This document shows, one piece after another, positions 43,113-53,640 of a DNA stretch of 64,000 nt. The notes under the pieces are model-generated. The model was not told where the DNA came from. It did not search any database and saw nothing but the letters and a program-made list of their open reading frames with translations. A program made the translations under genes and the position numbers. Position 1 is the stretch's first letter. The number at the start of each line of letters is the position of its first letter. The DNA is from Methylotenera oryzisoli. GTDB lineage: Bacteria; Pseudomonadota; Gammaproteobacteria; Burkholderiales; Methylophilaceae. The stretch is taken from NCBI RefSeq assembly GCF_004661485.1, contig NZ_PQVH01000014.1, positions 62,001 to 126,000 of the forward strand. The letters run 5' to 3'.

Positions 43113-44207
43113 ATGGTTCAACCAACGCCAGACCACTTTGCTGGCTTAGAGCATTTAGCAACAGCAATCATCCTTTTGGATGATCACTGCCGCGTCGCTT
43201 ACGTTAACCCGGGCGCCGAAATTATATTTGCCTTTAGTGCAACCCAAATCGTTGGCCAACACATCAATGAAGTGTTTCCAGACTGCGAAATCTTAATGCT
43301 TGCAGTCAACAACGCGATTAAAGAGCAAAGCCCGTTCCGTGAGCATGAGTTCACCATTAGCACCCATCGTCACAACTCCTTTGCCGTCACATGCACAGTG
43401 ACCCCGATAGAGTCTGTGGTTGCTAGCTTGATTTTAGAATTCCAACCGATGGATGCACAATTAAGAATCGCCCGTGAAGAGCGCATGCTGATTCAACAAC
43501 AGGCAAATGCAGAGCTATTACGTAATTTGGCACATGAAATCCGCAACCCACTTGGCGGCTTACGTGGGGCAGCGCAACTACTAGAACACGAACTGCCGTC
43601 ACCTAGCCTGCGCGAGTACACGCAAGTGATTATTAAGGAAGCCGATAGACTGCAAGCGCTGATGGATAGACTATTAATTCCACATCGCGTACCTAAGTAT
43701 CAGCCTACCAATATTCATGAAGTGTTAGAACGCGTGCGCAGCCTGTTACTCGCAGAATCTCCGCGCAGTATTTTAATCAAACGAGATTATGACTTAAGCC
43801 TGCCCGAAATTATTGGTGATCGCGAAAAGCTGATACAGGCAGTATTAAATATTGCACGCAACGCCGTACAAGCCATGCAATCGAGTAAAACACCAAACAG
43901 CCAAATTACCTTTAAAACGCGTGCAGAAAGACAAGTGACCCTTGCCAGAAAACGTTACCGTGTAGCCATTAAGTTGGAGATTATTGATAACGGGCCTGGC
44001 ATTCCTGCTGATATACGTGATCGTATTTTTTACCCTCTAGTATCTGGTAGCGAGGGGGGAACGGGGCTAGGCTTGACGCTTGCCCAAACCTTTGTCACAC
44101 AGCATCACGGCATGATTGACTGCGATAGCACACCAGGAAACACCCGCTTCACGATACTGTTACCCATTGAAACTACAGCCATTAAACCAGCAGTAAAAAT
44201 GCAATAG
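43113..44207 (+). CDS. glnL: Nitrogen-regulation sensor histidine kinase NtrB
   Basis: The 364-residue cytoplasmic kinase has an N-terminal PAS domain (about 15-115), a HisKA domain with H141 in LAHEIRNPLGGLRGAA, and a HATPase domain. The latter shows the N-box (IARNAVQAM), G1 (DNGPGIP) and G2 (GSEGGTGLGLTLAQ). No membrane helices are present, as expected for NtrB, which is controlled by the PII protein. It phosphorylates NtrC under nitrogen limitation. It lies 108 nt before ntrC. Confidence 0.95.
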   Translation: MVQPTPDHFAGLEHLATAIILLDDHCRVAYVNPGAEIIFAFSATQIVGQHINEVFPDCEILMLAVNNAIKEQSPFREHEFTISTHRHNSFAVTCTVTPIESVVASLILEFQPMDAQLRIAREERMLIQQQANAELLRNLAHEIRNPLGGLRGAAQLLEHELPSPSLREYTQVIIKEADRLQALMDRLLIPHRVPKYQPTNIHEVLERVRSLLLAESPRSILIKRDYDLSLPEIIGDREKLIQAVLNIARNAVQAMQSSKTPNSQITFKTRAERQVTLARKRYRVAIKLEIIDNGPGIPADIRDRIFYPLVSGSEGGTGLGLTLAQTFVTQHHGMIDCDSTPGNTRFTILLPIETTAIKPAVKMQ

Positions 44208-44315
44208 GCTTGCTCCTTATGCTACAGAGCACGATATTAAATGAAGTAGATACAAAGAGAATAATAAGCAAAATTTTGTGCAACTTACATAGCACCACTG
44301 ATAAATGAGAAACCT

Positions 44316-45713
44316 ATGAAACCAATCTGGATTATTGACGACGACAAATCTATACGCTGGGTCTTTGAAAAAGCGCTCGCTCGTACCGACCTCGAGTTTA
44401 AAACGTTCTCATCAGTAGTTGAGGCGCTCAATGCGCTAGATCACGAACAGCCACAAGTAGTCGTCAGCGATATCCGCATGCCAAATGGCTCAGGGTTGGA
44501 CCTTCTCAGCGAGATAAAACGCAGACATCCAGACATTCCAGTCATTATTATGACCGCTTACTCTGACCTTGAAAGCGCAGTTGCCGCCTTCCAAGGTGGC
44601 GCGTTTGAATACCTAGCTAAGCCTTTCGATGTTGACCAAGCCATTGATATCATCAAACGCGCTGTAGAAGAAAGTACCAGACAAGCTTCTGAAAACGGCT
44701 TCAGCTCAGTGGCAGAAGATACTCCAGAAATCATCGGCCAAGCACCATCAATGCAAGAAGTTTTTAGGGCAATTGGTCGCTTAAGCCGCTCACACGCCAC
44801 GGTGCTAATCAATGGGGAGTCAGGTAGCGGCAAAGAACTTGTTGCGCGCGCACTACATCGCCACAGCCCTCGCGCTGACAAACCGTTTATCGCCATCAAT
44901 ACCGCAGCGATACCCAAAGACTTATTAGAATCAGAATTATTTGGCCATGAACGTGGCGCATTTACCGGTGCAGCCGCAGGGCGCCGTGGGCGCTTTGAAC
45001 AAGCTGATACTGGCACCCTATTTTTAGATGAAATCGGCGACATGCCAGCCGACCTGCAAACGCGTTTATTACGCGTACTGAGTGATGGTCAATTCTACCG
45101 TGTTGGCGGTCACCAACCTATTAAAGTCAACGTGCGTATTATTGCAGCAACCCACCAAGACTTAGAAGAACGCGTTAAAAATGGCTTATTCCGTGAAGAT
45201 CTATTTCATCGCCTAAACGTGATTCGCCTACGCCTACCTGCCCTACGTGAGCGCCGTGAGGACATCCCGCTACTCATTAAGCATTTCCTACAACACAGTG
45301 CCACCGAGCTTGGCGTTGAGGCTAAACAACCTTCTGTTGCTGCACTCAAATTCTTAAGTGCAGTCAACTGGAGCGGTAACGTACGCCAGTTAGAAAACGT
45401 ATGTCACTGGCTTACTGTAATGGCACCTGGCCAAAATATTGACATTGCAGACCTACCGCCAGAGTTAAAACAAGACGGTAATAAAGTAGACTCAAATGGC
45501 TCATGGCAAGAAGCACTCGCTGCAGAAGTAACCGATGCACTCAACCGTGGTGAACAAAATGTACTGGAGTCACGCACACAAATTTTTGAGCGCATTCTGA
45601 TTGAAAAAGCACTCGAGCATACTCACGGACGAAGGATTGAAGCGGCTAACCAACTTGGGATGGGACGCAACACGCTCACAAGAAAGATTCAGGAGCTAGG
45701 TATTGAGGAGTAG
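44316..45713 (+). CDS. glnG: Nitrogen-regulation response regulator NtrC
   Basis: The 465-residue sigma-54 activator has a receiver domain with D52 (VVSDIRMP) and an AAA+ domain with Walker A GESGSGKE. It has the sigma-54-contacting loop GAFTGAAAGRRGRFEQ, Walker B TLFLDEIGDM and a C-terminal Fis-type helix-turn-helix (RRIEAANQLGMGRNTLTRKI). It would bind the two sites upstream of glnA and activate its sigma-54 promoter. Confidence 0.97.
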   Translation: MKPIWIIDDDKSIRWVFEKALARTDLEFKTFSSVVEALNALDHEQPQVVVSDIRMPNGSGLDLLSEIKRRHPDIPVIIMTAYSDLESAVAAFQGGAFEYLAKPFDVDQAIDIIKRAVEESTRQASENGFSSVAEDTPEIIGQAPSMQEVFRAIGRLSRSHATVLINGESGSGKELVARALHRHSPRADKPFIAINTAAIPKDLLESELFGHERGAFTGAAAGRRGRFEQADTGTLFLDEIGDMPADLQTRLLRVLSDGQFYRVGGHQPIKVNVRIIAATHQDLEERVKNGLFREDLFHRLNVIRLRLPALRERREDIPLLIKHFLQHSATELGVEAKQPSVAALKFLSAVNWSGNVRQLENVCHWLTVMAPGQNIDIADLPPELKQDGNKVDSNGSWQEALAAEVTDALNRGEQNVLESRTQIFERILIEKALEHTHGRRIEAANQLGMGRNTLTRKIQELGIEE

Positions 45714-45846
45714 GCTATAGCACATGCACATACTGCCATCACACACTTAATAGATAAAGCAATTAGGAATTGTAGCTTTTTAATATGAATCAGAAAATAT
45801 TCTATTTATATTCAAGAGGGTAAGCTTAAAGGCTCCATTATCCATA

Positions 45847-46518
45847 TCAGATTAACTGACTTTTAACGCGCAACATTGGAAATGAGCTTTGCTTATTCGC
45901 GTCAATTTTATTAATAAAAAACACCTGTGCTAATCGTGCATTATGATTGTTATCCCCAAAAAACTGGTTAGCGCAGTGATGAATATCCCCCTCAAATAAA
46001 ATTAAGGTGTTATATACGTTATTAACCCTAACGACCTCGTCAAACATACTGTGATAACTAAAGTCTATTGGAGAGTTACTCTTAAAGTTTTCATCATTAT
46101 CTTTAATTGTCTTCCAGTACAACTCATCGTTATATGAAGAGTTTTTTCTAAATAAGGATGTTCCTGCATCTAAAGGCGCATTGGGGGTTAAATACAGCAC
46201 ACCCGAAAATACAGTATTTTGATCTTGATGAATTAAACCTGAGCCATACTCAGCACCCACAATTTGAAAGCTAGTGCTAATCTGCCAGCGCATTACATCG
46301 TGCTCAGGAATGTGAAATATGCTGATTAACTTCTTACACACCTTATCATAGAGAGATGCACTGATATCGCGTAAATCTTTCGTGCGACATCCAGGAAAAA
46401 CATAGCTAGCATCCTTCATTTCATGACGATAGGTGTATTTCTGAGAAAGTGCATACTGCCTTATTTCATCGGGATTATCATAAAAATCGCTAATGACTGT
46501 CACTGGATATAAATTCAT
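45847..46518 (-). CDS. DUF6445-like putative Fe(II)/2-oxoglutarate oxygenase
   Basis: The 223-residue protein begins with a conserved-looking block (VISDFYDNPDEIRQYALSQK). It has a double-stranded-helix pattern with HxD (LIHQDQN, about residues 117-119), SGVLYLTPNAP, and a distal His followed by Arg in FEGDIHHCANQFFG and NARLAQVFF. These match the H-x-D...H...R layout of the oxygenase fold and the DUF6445 group. Function is unknown. Its AT-rich composition and style differ from the neighbouring ntrC, and it is a single gene between ntrC and the porin. Confidence 0.7.
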   Translation of the reverse strand: MNLYPVTVISDFYDNPDEIRQYALSQKYTYRHEMKDASYVFPGCRTKDLRDISASLYDKVCKKLISIFHIPEHDVMRWQISTSFQIVGAEYGSGLIHQDQNTVFSGVLYLTPNAPLDAGTSLFRKNSSYNDELYWKTIKDNDENFKSNSPIDFSYHSMFDEVVRVNNVYNTLILFEGDIHHCANQFFGDNNHNARLAQVFFINKIDANKQSSFPMLRVKSQLI

Positions 46519-46557
46519 TACAAGATCTCTTCATATTTATTACTAAACAATACCTAT

Positions 46558-46588
46558 AAAAAAACGGCAACCTAAGTTGCCGTTTTTT
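46558..46588 (-). terminator. Terminator of the major porin gene
   Basis: AAAACGGCAA-CCTAAG-TTGCCGTTTT is a 10-bp stem flanked by A and T runs, 42 nt past the porin stop on the minus strand. Confidence 0.92.
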
Positions 46589-46629
46589 AATCTATTACTT
46601 AAACACTACAGGGTAACCCCTGCCTTATC

Positions 46630-47865
46630 CTAGAAGAATAAGATAGCGCCTAAAGAAACAGTTTTTGCTTTTGCAGTAACATCAGCTGCAGCACGTTTGT
46701 CTAAATCGCGCTCAGATTCTGAGTACTCAGCAACCAAGTTCAAGTGTTTTGTGATTGGGTGGTAAGCACCAACTGTCCACATTGAGTCTTGAACTTCTTT
46801 GAACTGTTCGCCTGAATTACCGTCAAGTGTAGATTCACCGTATGAAACACCCAATTTAGTACCTACACCTGGAAGTGTGTATGTACCTTGAACGTACCAT
46901 TGGTCTGAATCACGTGAACGACCTTGAGCATCAAAACCATCGCGCAATTGGAATGTTTGGCCGATACCATCGCCTTTACCGTAGTAACCAGTTAAACCAA
47001 AACCAGCAACGTTAACTGTAGTACCGATATCGAATGCTTGAGCGCGATCAGCACCACCAGCAGACAAACCTGATACTTTTTGATAGATACCAGAAGCCCA
47101 AACTTTACCAGCTACATCGCCAGCCCACTCATAAGAAGCTTTACCTTCGTATGCTGATGATGCGCCACTACGGCCATCGCTTGTGCCGCTTAAGCTAACA
47201 AACGGACTTGTAGTTACGTTATTTGTAGTTGAGTTAGAGCTAGTAGCGTTCCAACCTTGTGTCAAACCAACAGTGAAACTGAAGCCATTCCAGTTTGGTG
47301 ATGAGTAAGCAACTTGTGATTTCCAGTCAGCGTACATGAAACCTGAACCGATACGGCCTAATGTTGTTGTGTTGCCAGCTAATGAACCAGCACCACCACC
47401 AACGCCTAACAATGTCATGTCGTTCAAGATAGCGTCAGATGCGTAGATACCTAGATCTTTACCTAACTTGATAGAACCCCATGATTTGTCACCAAATGTC
47501 AAGAATGCTTGACGGTTTTCTTGTTGTGCAGCTTGGTTACCAGCAGCAGCTGTTGAAGCACCTGGGTTTAAGCTGATTGTGAAACCAACATCTAAGTCGT
47601 TTTGACGTGTTTTACCAGAAACTGATAAGTAGTTTGGCAACAAACCAGTAGTGATATTGTTTGATGATGCTGCATCACCATTACCTAAACCTAAAGCAGC
47701 TGTACCACCGTTGTCACCACTGTATTTAGTAGTTGTGTAGTAAGCGTTTACAACACCACCGATGTCCAATGTCCAATCGCCAGCTGGAATTGTGATACCA
47801 GCTTGTGCGCTTGAAGCTGCAGCTACTAAAGCTGAAGCAACTGCTAATTTAATTGTTGTTTTCAT
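46630..47865 (-). CDS. Major outer-membrane porin (Gram-negative porin family)
   Basis: The 411-residue protein has a signal peptide of 22 residues (ALVAAASSAQA|G). A 16-strand porin pattern follows: WTLDIGGVVNAYYTTTKYSG, the DLDVGFTISL strand, AFLTFGDKSWGSIKLGKDLG, and a final strand KTVSLGAILFF with terminal Phe. The Ala/Gly/Thr-rich low-complexity loops and strongly biased codons indicate a very highly expressed protein. An AGGAG ribosome site lies before the ATG, and two palindromes lie in the leader. It would be the main general diffusion pore. Confidence 0.9.
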   Translation of the reverse strand: MKTTIKLAVASALVAAASSAQAGITIPAGDWTLDIGGVVNAYYTTTKYSGDNGGTAALGLGNGDAASSNNITTGLLPNYLSVSGKTRQNDLDVGFTISLNPGASTAAAGNQAAQQENRQAFLTFGDKSWGSIKLGKDLGIYASDAILNDMTLLGVGGGAGSLAGNTTTLGRIGSGFMYADWKSQVAYSSPNWNGFSFTVGLTQGWNATSSNSTTNNVTTSPFVSLSGTSDGRSGASSAYEGKASYEWAGDVAGKVWASGIYQKVSGLSAGGADRAQAFDIGTTVNVAGFGLTGYYGKGDGIGQTFQLRDGFDAQGRSRDSDQWYVQGTYTLPGVGTKLGVSYGESTLDGNSGEQFKEVQDSMWTVGAYHPITKHLNLVAEYSESERDLDKRAAADVTAKAKTVSLGAILFF

Positions 47866-48268
47866 ATAAATCTCCTAAAAAATATTACTATTTTTATTAC
47901 TCGATTACCTCATCAGTTTGTTGCCGTACGGCAACCAAACCAAAGAGAAAGTTTGCAAACTCTCTCAACGTTTACTACTTAAGTAGCATTCACTAAGAAG
48001 GTAGAGCGTAGTATGCACAAAGATTTTTAGGCTTACAACTAAAAGTTGGGCTTTTTGTCACAATTACTTACATTTGTTGTAATTTTGCAACATTAAAGAT
48101 TTCATCGGATATATTTATGAAGTAAGAGATTGCTAATGCGGCTTACTACTTACGAACCGCCAGAGAGCAAGCACCTATTTCTGGCGCCCATCGTGTCATT
48201 AGATCCAGACATGTAGCGAAACAATCCAGCCGCATATACACCAGCGGCATACTGTCATTACCAAAAAA
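47866..48268 (-). promoter_or_regulatory. Porin leader and promoter region with three palindromes
   Basis: This 403-bp gap holds no supported gene. TTGCCGTACGGCAA (47921-47934) is a perfect palindrome extended by GTTTG and CAAAC. AGTTTGCAAACT (47950-47961) is another, extended by GAGA and TCTC. Both lie 50-100 nt upstream of the porin ATG and could be leader hairpins. TGTTGTAATTTTGCAACA (48075-48092) is an inverted repeat with one mismatch and may be an operator. Confidence 0.5.
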
Positions 48269-49393
48269 CTATAAATACTCTTCTACAGTAAATAGCTTAC
48301 GGTGCTCTCTTATTGCAAACCGATCTGTCATGCCTGCAATATAATCAGCAACCGCCCGCGCTTTATCTACTTCGGCATATACTTGAAACTCGTTTGGCAA
48401 CAATCCTGTATTTTCATAAAAACACGCGAACAACTCCTGCACAATTCTGACTGCCTTTGCGCTCATGCGATTCACTTTATAGTGCTGATATAAATTTTTG
48501 CGTAAGAACTGCTTTAGCTTTAAGTTTTGTTTAGCAACATCTTCACTAAAGCCAACTAATTGCGGTAGTCGCCTAATGTCGTCGATGCTAGCAGGTTGAT
48601 GCTTTGCTATGTTCTTTGCACTATGCGTACACAAATCCACGACCAAGGTGTTAATCATGCGGCGTATTGTTTCATGCACCAGCCGCTTTTGTTCCAAGAC
48701 TGGATACTTTACCTTAACCTCTGCTAGATTTTGTGCAAATAATTCCACTGTCGATAGCTGCTCAATAGTGATTAAACCCGAGCGCAGACCGTCATCAATA
48801 TCGTGGTTATTATAAGCAATTTCATCTGCGTAATTTGTTAGTTGCGCTTCTAGGCTAGGGCTGGTTTTTTCGATAAAGCGCACGCCCACATCACCAAGTT
48901 GCCTAGCGTTTTTGATTGAGCAGTGTTTAAGTATGCCTTCTCTAACTTCAAAGGTGAGATTTAAGCCATCAAACTCCGCATAGCGTTGCTCTAACTGGTC
49001 AACCACACGTAACGACTGCAAGTTATGCTCAAAGCCACCGTAATCACGCATGCAGTCATTAAGTGCGTCTTGCCCAGCATGACCAAATGGCGTATGCCCC
49101 AGGTCATGCGCCAAGGCAATCGCTTCTGTGAGATCCTCATGTAGGTTTAAGGTTCTTGCGATGCCACGTGCCATTTGGGCAACTTCAAGGCTATGTGTCA
49201 AGCGCGTACGGAACAGGTCACCCTCGTGGTTGACAAATACCTGAGTTTTATATTCCAAGCGACGAAAGGCTGTGGAGTGAATAATACGGTCACGGTCACG
49301 CTGGAATGCGTTGCGTGTTGACGAGGCGGGTTCGGCGTGATGCCGCCCTATAGATTGATCTGGATTGGCGGCATAAGGAGCAAGAGTATTCAT
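48269..49393 (-). CDS. dgt: dGTP triphosphohydrolase-like protein
   Basis: The 374-residue HD-domain protein has [20 protein letters not shown], the HD motif [16 protein letters not shown] with metal ligands, a distal H in [16 protein letters not shown], and [16 protein letters not shown]. It hydrolyses dNTPs to nucleoside and triphosphate. Length fits the type-2 subfamily common in proteobacteria. It is downstream of aroB with a 150-bp gap, an order common in betaproteobacteria. Confidence 0.93.
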   Translation of the reverse strand: MNTLAPYAANPDQSIGRHHAEPASSTRNAFQRDRDRIIHSTAFRRLEYKTQVFVNHEGDLFRTRLTHSLEVAQMARGIARTLNLHEDLTEAIALAHDLGHTPFGHAGQDALNDCMRDYGGFEHNLQSLRVVDQLEQRYAEFDGLNLTFEVREGILKHCSIKNARQLGDVGVRFIEKTSPSLEAQLTNYADEIAYNNHDIDDGLRSGLITIEQLSTVELFAQNLAEVKVKYPVLEQKRLVHETIRRMINTLVVDLCTHSAKNIAKHQPASIDDIRRLPQLVGFSEDVAKQNLKLKQFLRKNLYQHYKVNRMSAKAVRIVQELFACFYENTGLLPNEFQVYAEVDKARAVADYIAGMTDRFAIREHRKLFTVEEYL

Positions 49394-49544
49394 GCTTGTA
49401 TCTTATATAGGTAAACCACTTCTAGCAAGCTAGCCAAACACCCTAAGCCACCACCAGACAACGACTGAAAAAGTTGCAGCTTACTTTATTGACTCACCAC
49501 CTAGTGCTGTTAACGGGCGCTGAGCTGACATTTTGAAACAACAG

Positions 49545-50633
49545 CTACATAGATGACAAAGAGAGGGTTTCTTTTAGCTTTTCAGCGTCATAATCGCTGG
49601 TAATCACCGATTTACCTATCGCCTGCTGAAGTACTAGTCTAATTTTGCCATCCGCCACTTTTTTATCTAACTGCATTAGATTGAGGTACTTTTCCGCACC
49701 CAACTTCGGTGCATCTAATGGAAGCTTTGCAGCAGTTAAGAGTTGACGAATACGAACCACCTCAGTATCGGTTAACCACCCCATGCGCTGAGACAAATCT
49801 GCAGCCATCATGGTGCCAGCGCCTACAGCCTCGCCGTGTAGCCATACGCCATAGCCCATCGCGTTTTCTATTGCATGGCCAAATGTGTGACCTAAATTCA
49901 ACAAGGCTCGTTCGCCTGTCTCATGTTCATCTCGCGCAACCACGTCTGCCTTATTTTTGCATGAGCGGTAAATAGCCTCGGTGATTGCCTGCTCATCTAA
50001 TGCCATTAATTGCTCAATGTGCACTTCTAACCAATCAAAAAACTCAGCATCACGGATTAAGCCATATTTAATCACCTCAGCCATGCCTGCAGAAAACTCA
50101 CGCGCAGGTAAGGTTTGCAAGGTATCAATATCCGCCAACACAAGTTGCGGCTGGTAAAAAGCACCTATCATATTTTTACCGAGTGGATGATTGATGCCAG
50201 TTTTGCCGCCAACAGATGAATCTACCTGCGACAAGAGCGTAGTCGGTATCTGTATAAATGGAACTCCGCGCAGATAAGTCGCGGCGGCATAGCCAGTTAA
50301 GTCGCCAATTACGCCGCCACCGAGTGCGATTAATGTAGTGCTGCGCTCGCAGCGATTTTGTAGCAATGCATCATAAATTAAATTTAGCGTTTCACTATTT
50401 TTATACGCCTCACCATCAGGCAATATAATTGGAATTACCTTCACACCTGCAGACTGTAGGGCATTGCTTAAAGTTTCAAGGTACAGAGGCGCTACCGTTG
50501 TGTTTGTCACAATAGCTACATGCTTACGCTTCAGGTGGGGCAGGATCAAATCAGCATTTGAGATCAATGACCGCCCTATATAGATTGGATAACTTCTATT
50601 CGCTAATTCTACTTTTAGTGTTTGCATAACCAT
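49545..50633 (-). CDS. aroB: 3-dehydroquinate synthase
   Basis: The 362-residue enzyme has the NAD-binding segments [10 protein letters not shown] and [35 protein letters not shown] with substrate-binding Lys, and zinc ligands in the blocks KYGLIRD (Glu before it), [11 protein letters not shown] and LHGEAV. It converts DAHP to 3-dehydroquinate, the step after the DAHP synthase at 22-23 kb. It begins 2 nt after the aroK stop. Confidence 0.96.
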   Translation of the reverse strand: MVMQTLKVELANRSYPIYIGRSLISNADLILPHLKRKHVAIVTNTTVAPLYLETLSNALQSAGVKVIPIILPDGEAYKNSETLNLIYDALLQNRCERSTTLIALGGGVIGDLTGYAAATYLRGVPFIQIPTTLLSQVDSSVGGKTGINHPLGKNMIGAFYQPQLVLADIDTLQTLPAREFSAGMAEVIKYGLIRDAEFFDWLEVHIEQLMALDEQAITEAIYRSCKNKADVVARDEHETGERALLNLGHTFGHAIENAMGYGVWLHGEAVGAGTMMAADLSQRMGWLTDTEVVRIRQLLTAAKLPLDAPKLGAEKYLNLMQLDKKVADGKIRLVLQQAIGKSVITSDYDAEKLKETLSLSSM

Positions 50634-50635
50634 GT

Positions 50636-51142
50636 TTACTTTTTCAATAAATCTTCAATATAAGTCGTGATCTCAAGTGCAGATTGGGCACCGGTATCTA
50701 CAATATAATCGGCCAAACTGGTATAGATAGGATCACGCTCTAAATATAAACGCTCCAATTTTTGCTTCATGTTCCCGCCTTGCAGCAAAGGTCTGGTTTT
50801 ATCGTGCCTAGTACGCTGGTATAAATCATTGACTTTGCCACGCAGATAGATAATTTTCCCACTATTTTTCAGTAAGACCCGATTCTCCGGCATTAGCACC
50901 GCACCGCCGCCTGTTGCCATAATTATATCGTTCAACTGGCAAAGCTCTTCAAGGGCAAGCGTCTCCCGCTTACGGAATCCATCTTCACCTTCCAACTCGA
51001 ATATAAGCGGGATTTTTACGCCGGTTCTGCGCTCAATTTCAACATCAGAATCATAAAATTCTTTATCTAATTGTTTGGATAGCATGCGCCCTATGGTGGT
51101 TTTACCTGCACCCATTAGCCCTATAAAATAGATATTATTCAA
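50636..51142 (-). CDS. aroK: Shikimate kinase
   Basis: The 168-residue protein has Walker [13 protein letters not shown] (about 9-20), [13 protein letters not shown] with the substrate-binding Asp, the GFRKRE motif and ATGGGAV. The lid region with RPLL (KTRPLLQG) is also present. It phosphorylates shikimate. It is first in the aroK-aroB pair and lies downstream of pilQ, separated by a terminator. Confidence 0.95.
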   Translation of the reverse strand: MNNIYFIGLMGAGKTTIGRMLSKQLDKEFYDSDVEIERRTGVKIPLIFELEGEDGFRKRETLALEELCQLNDIIMATGGGAVLMPENRVLLKNSGKIIYLRGKVNDLYQRTRHDKTRPLLQGGNMKQKLERLYLERDPIYTSLADYIVDTGAQSALEITTYIEDLLKK

Positions 51143-51233
51143 ATTAAAACCACCCCTTATTACCTACAAGACTCTCATAGCGCTGGCGCATTACAGTATC
51201 TCTATTATGTAATCACACAATAGCCTGTAAAAC

Positions 51234-51265
51234 AAAATGCCCATCATATTCTAGATGGGCATTTT
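51234..51265 (-). terminator. Terminator between pilQ and aroK
   Basis: AAAATGCCCATC / GATGGGCATTTT form a 12-bp stem with an 8-nt loop, ending in a T-run on both strands, 46 nt beyond the pilQ stop. Confidence 0.88.
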
Positions 51266-51311
51266 ATCAAAACAATGAACTACATAGTCACTACATAATC
51301 AACATCATCTA

Positions 51312-53471
51312 TTATTGCAGGGTCAGTCGCTCATCCACTATTTTTGGAGTGATAAATATCAACAACTCTGTTTTATCATTTTGACGAGTTTTCTTCTTAA
51401 ATAAGTTACCAAAAAGTGGCAGATCTCCAAAGAAGGGTACCTTACTTACATCATCACGCTCAATTTGCTCAAAAATCCCCCCCAGCACAGCGGTCTCACC
51501 ATTGCCCACTAACACCTGGGTATTGATATTCTGAGTATCAATAGACGGTACGCCATTGAATATTTGACCAACCTTATCTTTTTTAATATCAAGCTCCATG
51601 ATGATTTTTTCATCTGGCGTAATTTGCGGCGTCACTTCCAAACTCAACACTGCAGGTTTAAATGCAACGTTGGTAGCGCCGCTGCTTGAAGCTTGTAGAT
51701 AAGGAATCTCCGTACCTGCCGCGATTTTTGCCTTGTGCTGATTGGCGGTAATAACACGCGGGCTAGACACAATCTTACCTCGCTGATCAGTCTCCATCGC
51801 GGTTAATTCTAAATTGAGTAGCAAACCAGCTGCAACATTATAAATGCTATAAGCGATTGAACCTGTCGCGTTTGCAACTGCAAGATTGGACATTAAATCA
51901 GGGAGACCATCAGAACTGGTAAAGACACCGCCATTAGTTAATGTTGTTTGCACTGCACCGTTGTGAGTACCTTGCGTGACTGTCCCAGTAGCAGACACTG
52001 CTGTTGGACGATTACCTAAAGTGCCACTTAAAGTACCAACACTGCTACCAGGGGTACCTGTTTGGGTAACACCTAGCCTAGCTCCCAGTGCCTTACTATA
52101 TTTATCATCAGCAATGACCAAACGCGACTCAATCATCACCTGCTTGACAGGGATATCTGTCTTATTAATGATGGCTTGTACCTGCTCTAAATATTTAGGT
52201 GTATCCTGCACAAAGACTGTGTTAGTACGTGGATCCAGCACTGCATTTCCACGCTTGGACAGAATTTTTTGTTTAGGATCACTTAGAATATTTTTCAAAG
52301 CCTCCGCTTTCATATACTTCAAAGTAAACACTTCCGTGCGCAGTGGCTCAACATCATCAATCTGCTGTTGGCTTTCAAAGGCTTGTTTTTCTTTAGCCGC
52401 AATTTCATCTGCAGGCGCTACCAAAATCACATTGCCATTCTTGCGCTTATCCAAGCCCTTGCTTTGCATAATAATCTCAAGCGCTTGATCCCAAGGCACA
52501 TCTTTAAGACGCAGTGTAAGGTTACCAGTCACGGTGTCGCTAGTAATGATATTTAAACCAGTAAAATCAGCGATCACTTGCAACACTGCACGCACTTCAA
52601 TATTTTGGAAATTTAAAGACAACTTCTCGCCAGCATAGCCAGGTTTAGAGCCGCGCACTAGTTTATTTGGATCTTCCACTACCTGACGTACGTCAATGAT
52701 GAATTTTTTATCTGCCTGATATGCTGATTGTTCCCAATTGCCTTTAGGCTCAATGGTCATACGCCCATTTTTACCTTGTTTTATCGTGTCAACATAAAGT
52801 ACTGGTGTATTGAAGTTGATTACATTTAAACGGCGCTGCAAATTAGCTGGTACATCAGTATTAATAAAATCAACCTCAATAGTTTTACCTTTTTGCTTAA
52901 TATTGATACCCGCTGAAGCATCAGACAAGTCAACAACAATCCGCCCTTCACCATTTTTTCCGCGCACAAAGTCTATATTATTAATGGCAACCGCTTTATT
53001 ACCCAAAACTGGCTCTGAGAATTTGGTCTCCACACCCGCCCCTGCTGATGCCTCATTCGCCTGCAACAGGATACTCACTTCATTACCTTTTGCTGTCGTG
53101 CTATAACCTACATTTTTTGATAGATTAAGTACCATACGGGTACGATCTTTACCCTGTGCCAACGTTACACTTTTTAATGCACCGGCTTCAGCTGGAATAT
53201 TGTTTTTTGCTAAACCATTACCGACCTTGGGAAAGTCCAAAGCAATACGAGAAGGATTATTCAGTGTGAATCCAGCCGGTGGATTCGCCAATGGTTCTGT
53301 GGTTCTTACACGAATATTGACACGACCGCCAGGTAGCGTTGAATAATCAACACTCTCAATTTTATTAGTTAGCCCAGCCTGATCTTCGGCAATAGCTATT
53401 GCCGAACCTAAGGTTAAGCCAAGCAACATGGTCGCCTGCAAAAGTTTTGATATCCAAATATTCGTTTTCAT
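51312..53471 (-). CDS. pilQ: Type IV pilus secretin PilQ
   Basis: The 719-residue protein has a signal peptide (about 1-28), two AMIN domains (about 35-260) and an N0/STN domain (about 295-345, GEKLSLNFQNIEVRAVLQVI). An N1 domain (about 385-450) and the secretin barrel (about 520-717) follow, with the hallmark VPFFGDLPLFGNLFKKK and LLIFITPKIV near the end. A Gly/Thr-rich insert lies at about 480-520. It forms the outer-membrane gate for pilus fibres. It is the last gene of pilMNOPQ. Confidence 0.96.
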   Translation of the reverse strand: MKTNIWISKLLQATMLLGLTLGSAIAIAEDQAGLTNKIESVDYSTLPGGRVNIRVRTTEPLANPPAGFTLNNPSRIALDFPKVGNGLAKNNIPAEAGALKSVTLAQGKDRTRMVLNLSKNVGYSTTAKGNEVSILLQANEASAGAGVETKFSEPVLGNKAVAINNIDFVRGKNGEGRIVVDLSDASAGINIKQKGKTIEVDFINTDVPANLQRRLNVINFNTPVLYVDTIKQGKNGRMTIEPKGNWEQSAYQADKKFIIDVRQVVEDPNKLVRGSKPGYAGEKLSLNFQNIEVRAVLQVIADFTGLNIITSDTVTGNLTLRLKDVPWDQALEIIMQSKGLDKRKNGNVILVAPADEIAAKEKQAFESQQQIDDVEPLRTEVFTLKYMKAEALKNILSDPKQKILSKRGNAVLDPRTNTVFVQDTPKYLEQVQAIINKTDIPVKQVMIESRLVIADDKYSKALGARLGVTQTGTPGSSVGTLSGTLGNRPTAVSATGTVTQGTHNGAVQTTLTNGGVFTSSDGLPDLMSNLAVANATGSIAYSIYNVAAGLLLNLELTAMETDQRGKIVSSPRVITANQHKAKIAAGTEIPYLQASSSGATNVAFKPAVLSLEVTPQITPDEKIIMELDIKKDKVGQIFNGVPSIDTQNINTQVLVGNGETAVLGGIFEQIERDDVSKVPFFGDLPLFGNLFKKKTRQNDKTELLIFITPKIVDERLTLQ

Positions 53472-53640
53472 TATTTCACCTTAAATCCCACTTCCTAAAA
53501 ATATAAAAATTTCTAGGGCCTAATGCGCTATCACAATAATTTAACTACTTTTAAACGAAACGCCGCTTCAGTAAAAGCCAAAACAGAAATCAATAAACCC
53601 CACTGCAAGTTTGCTTTTAGTTGTCAATATCCATGCACAA

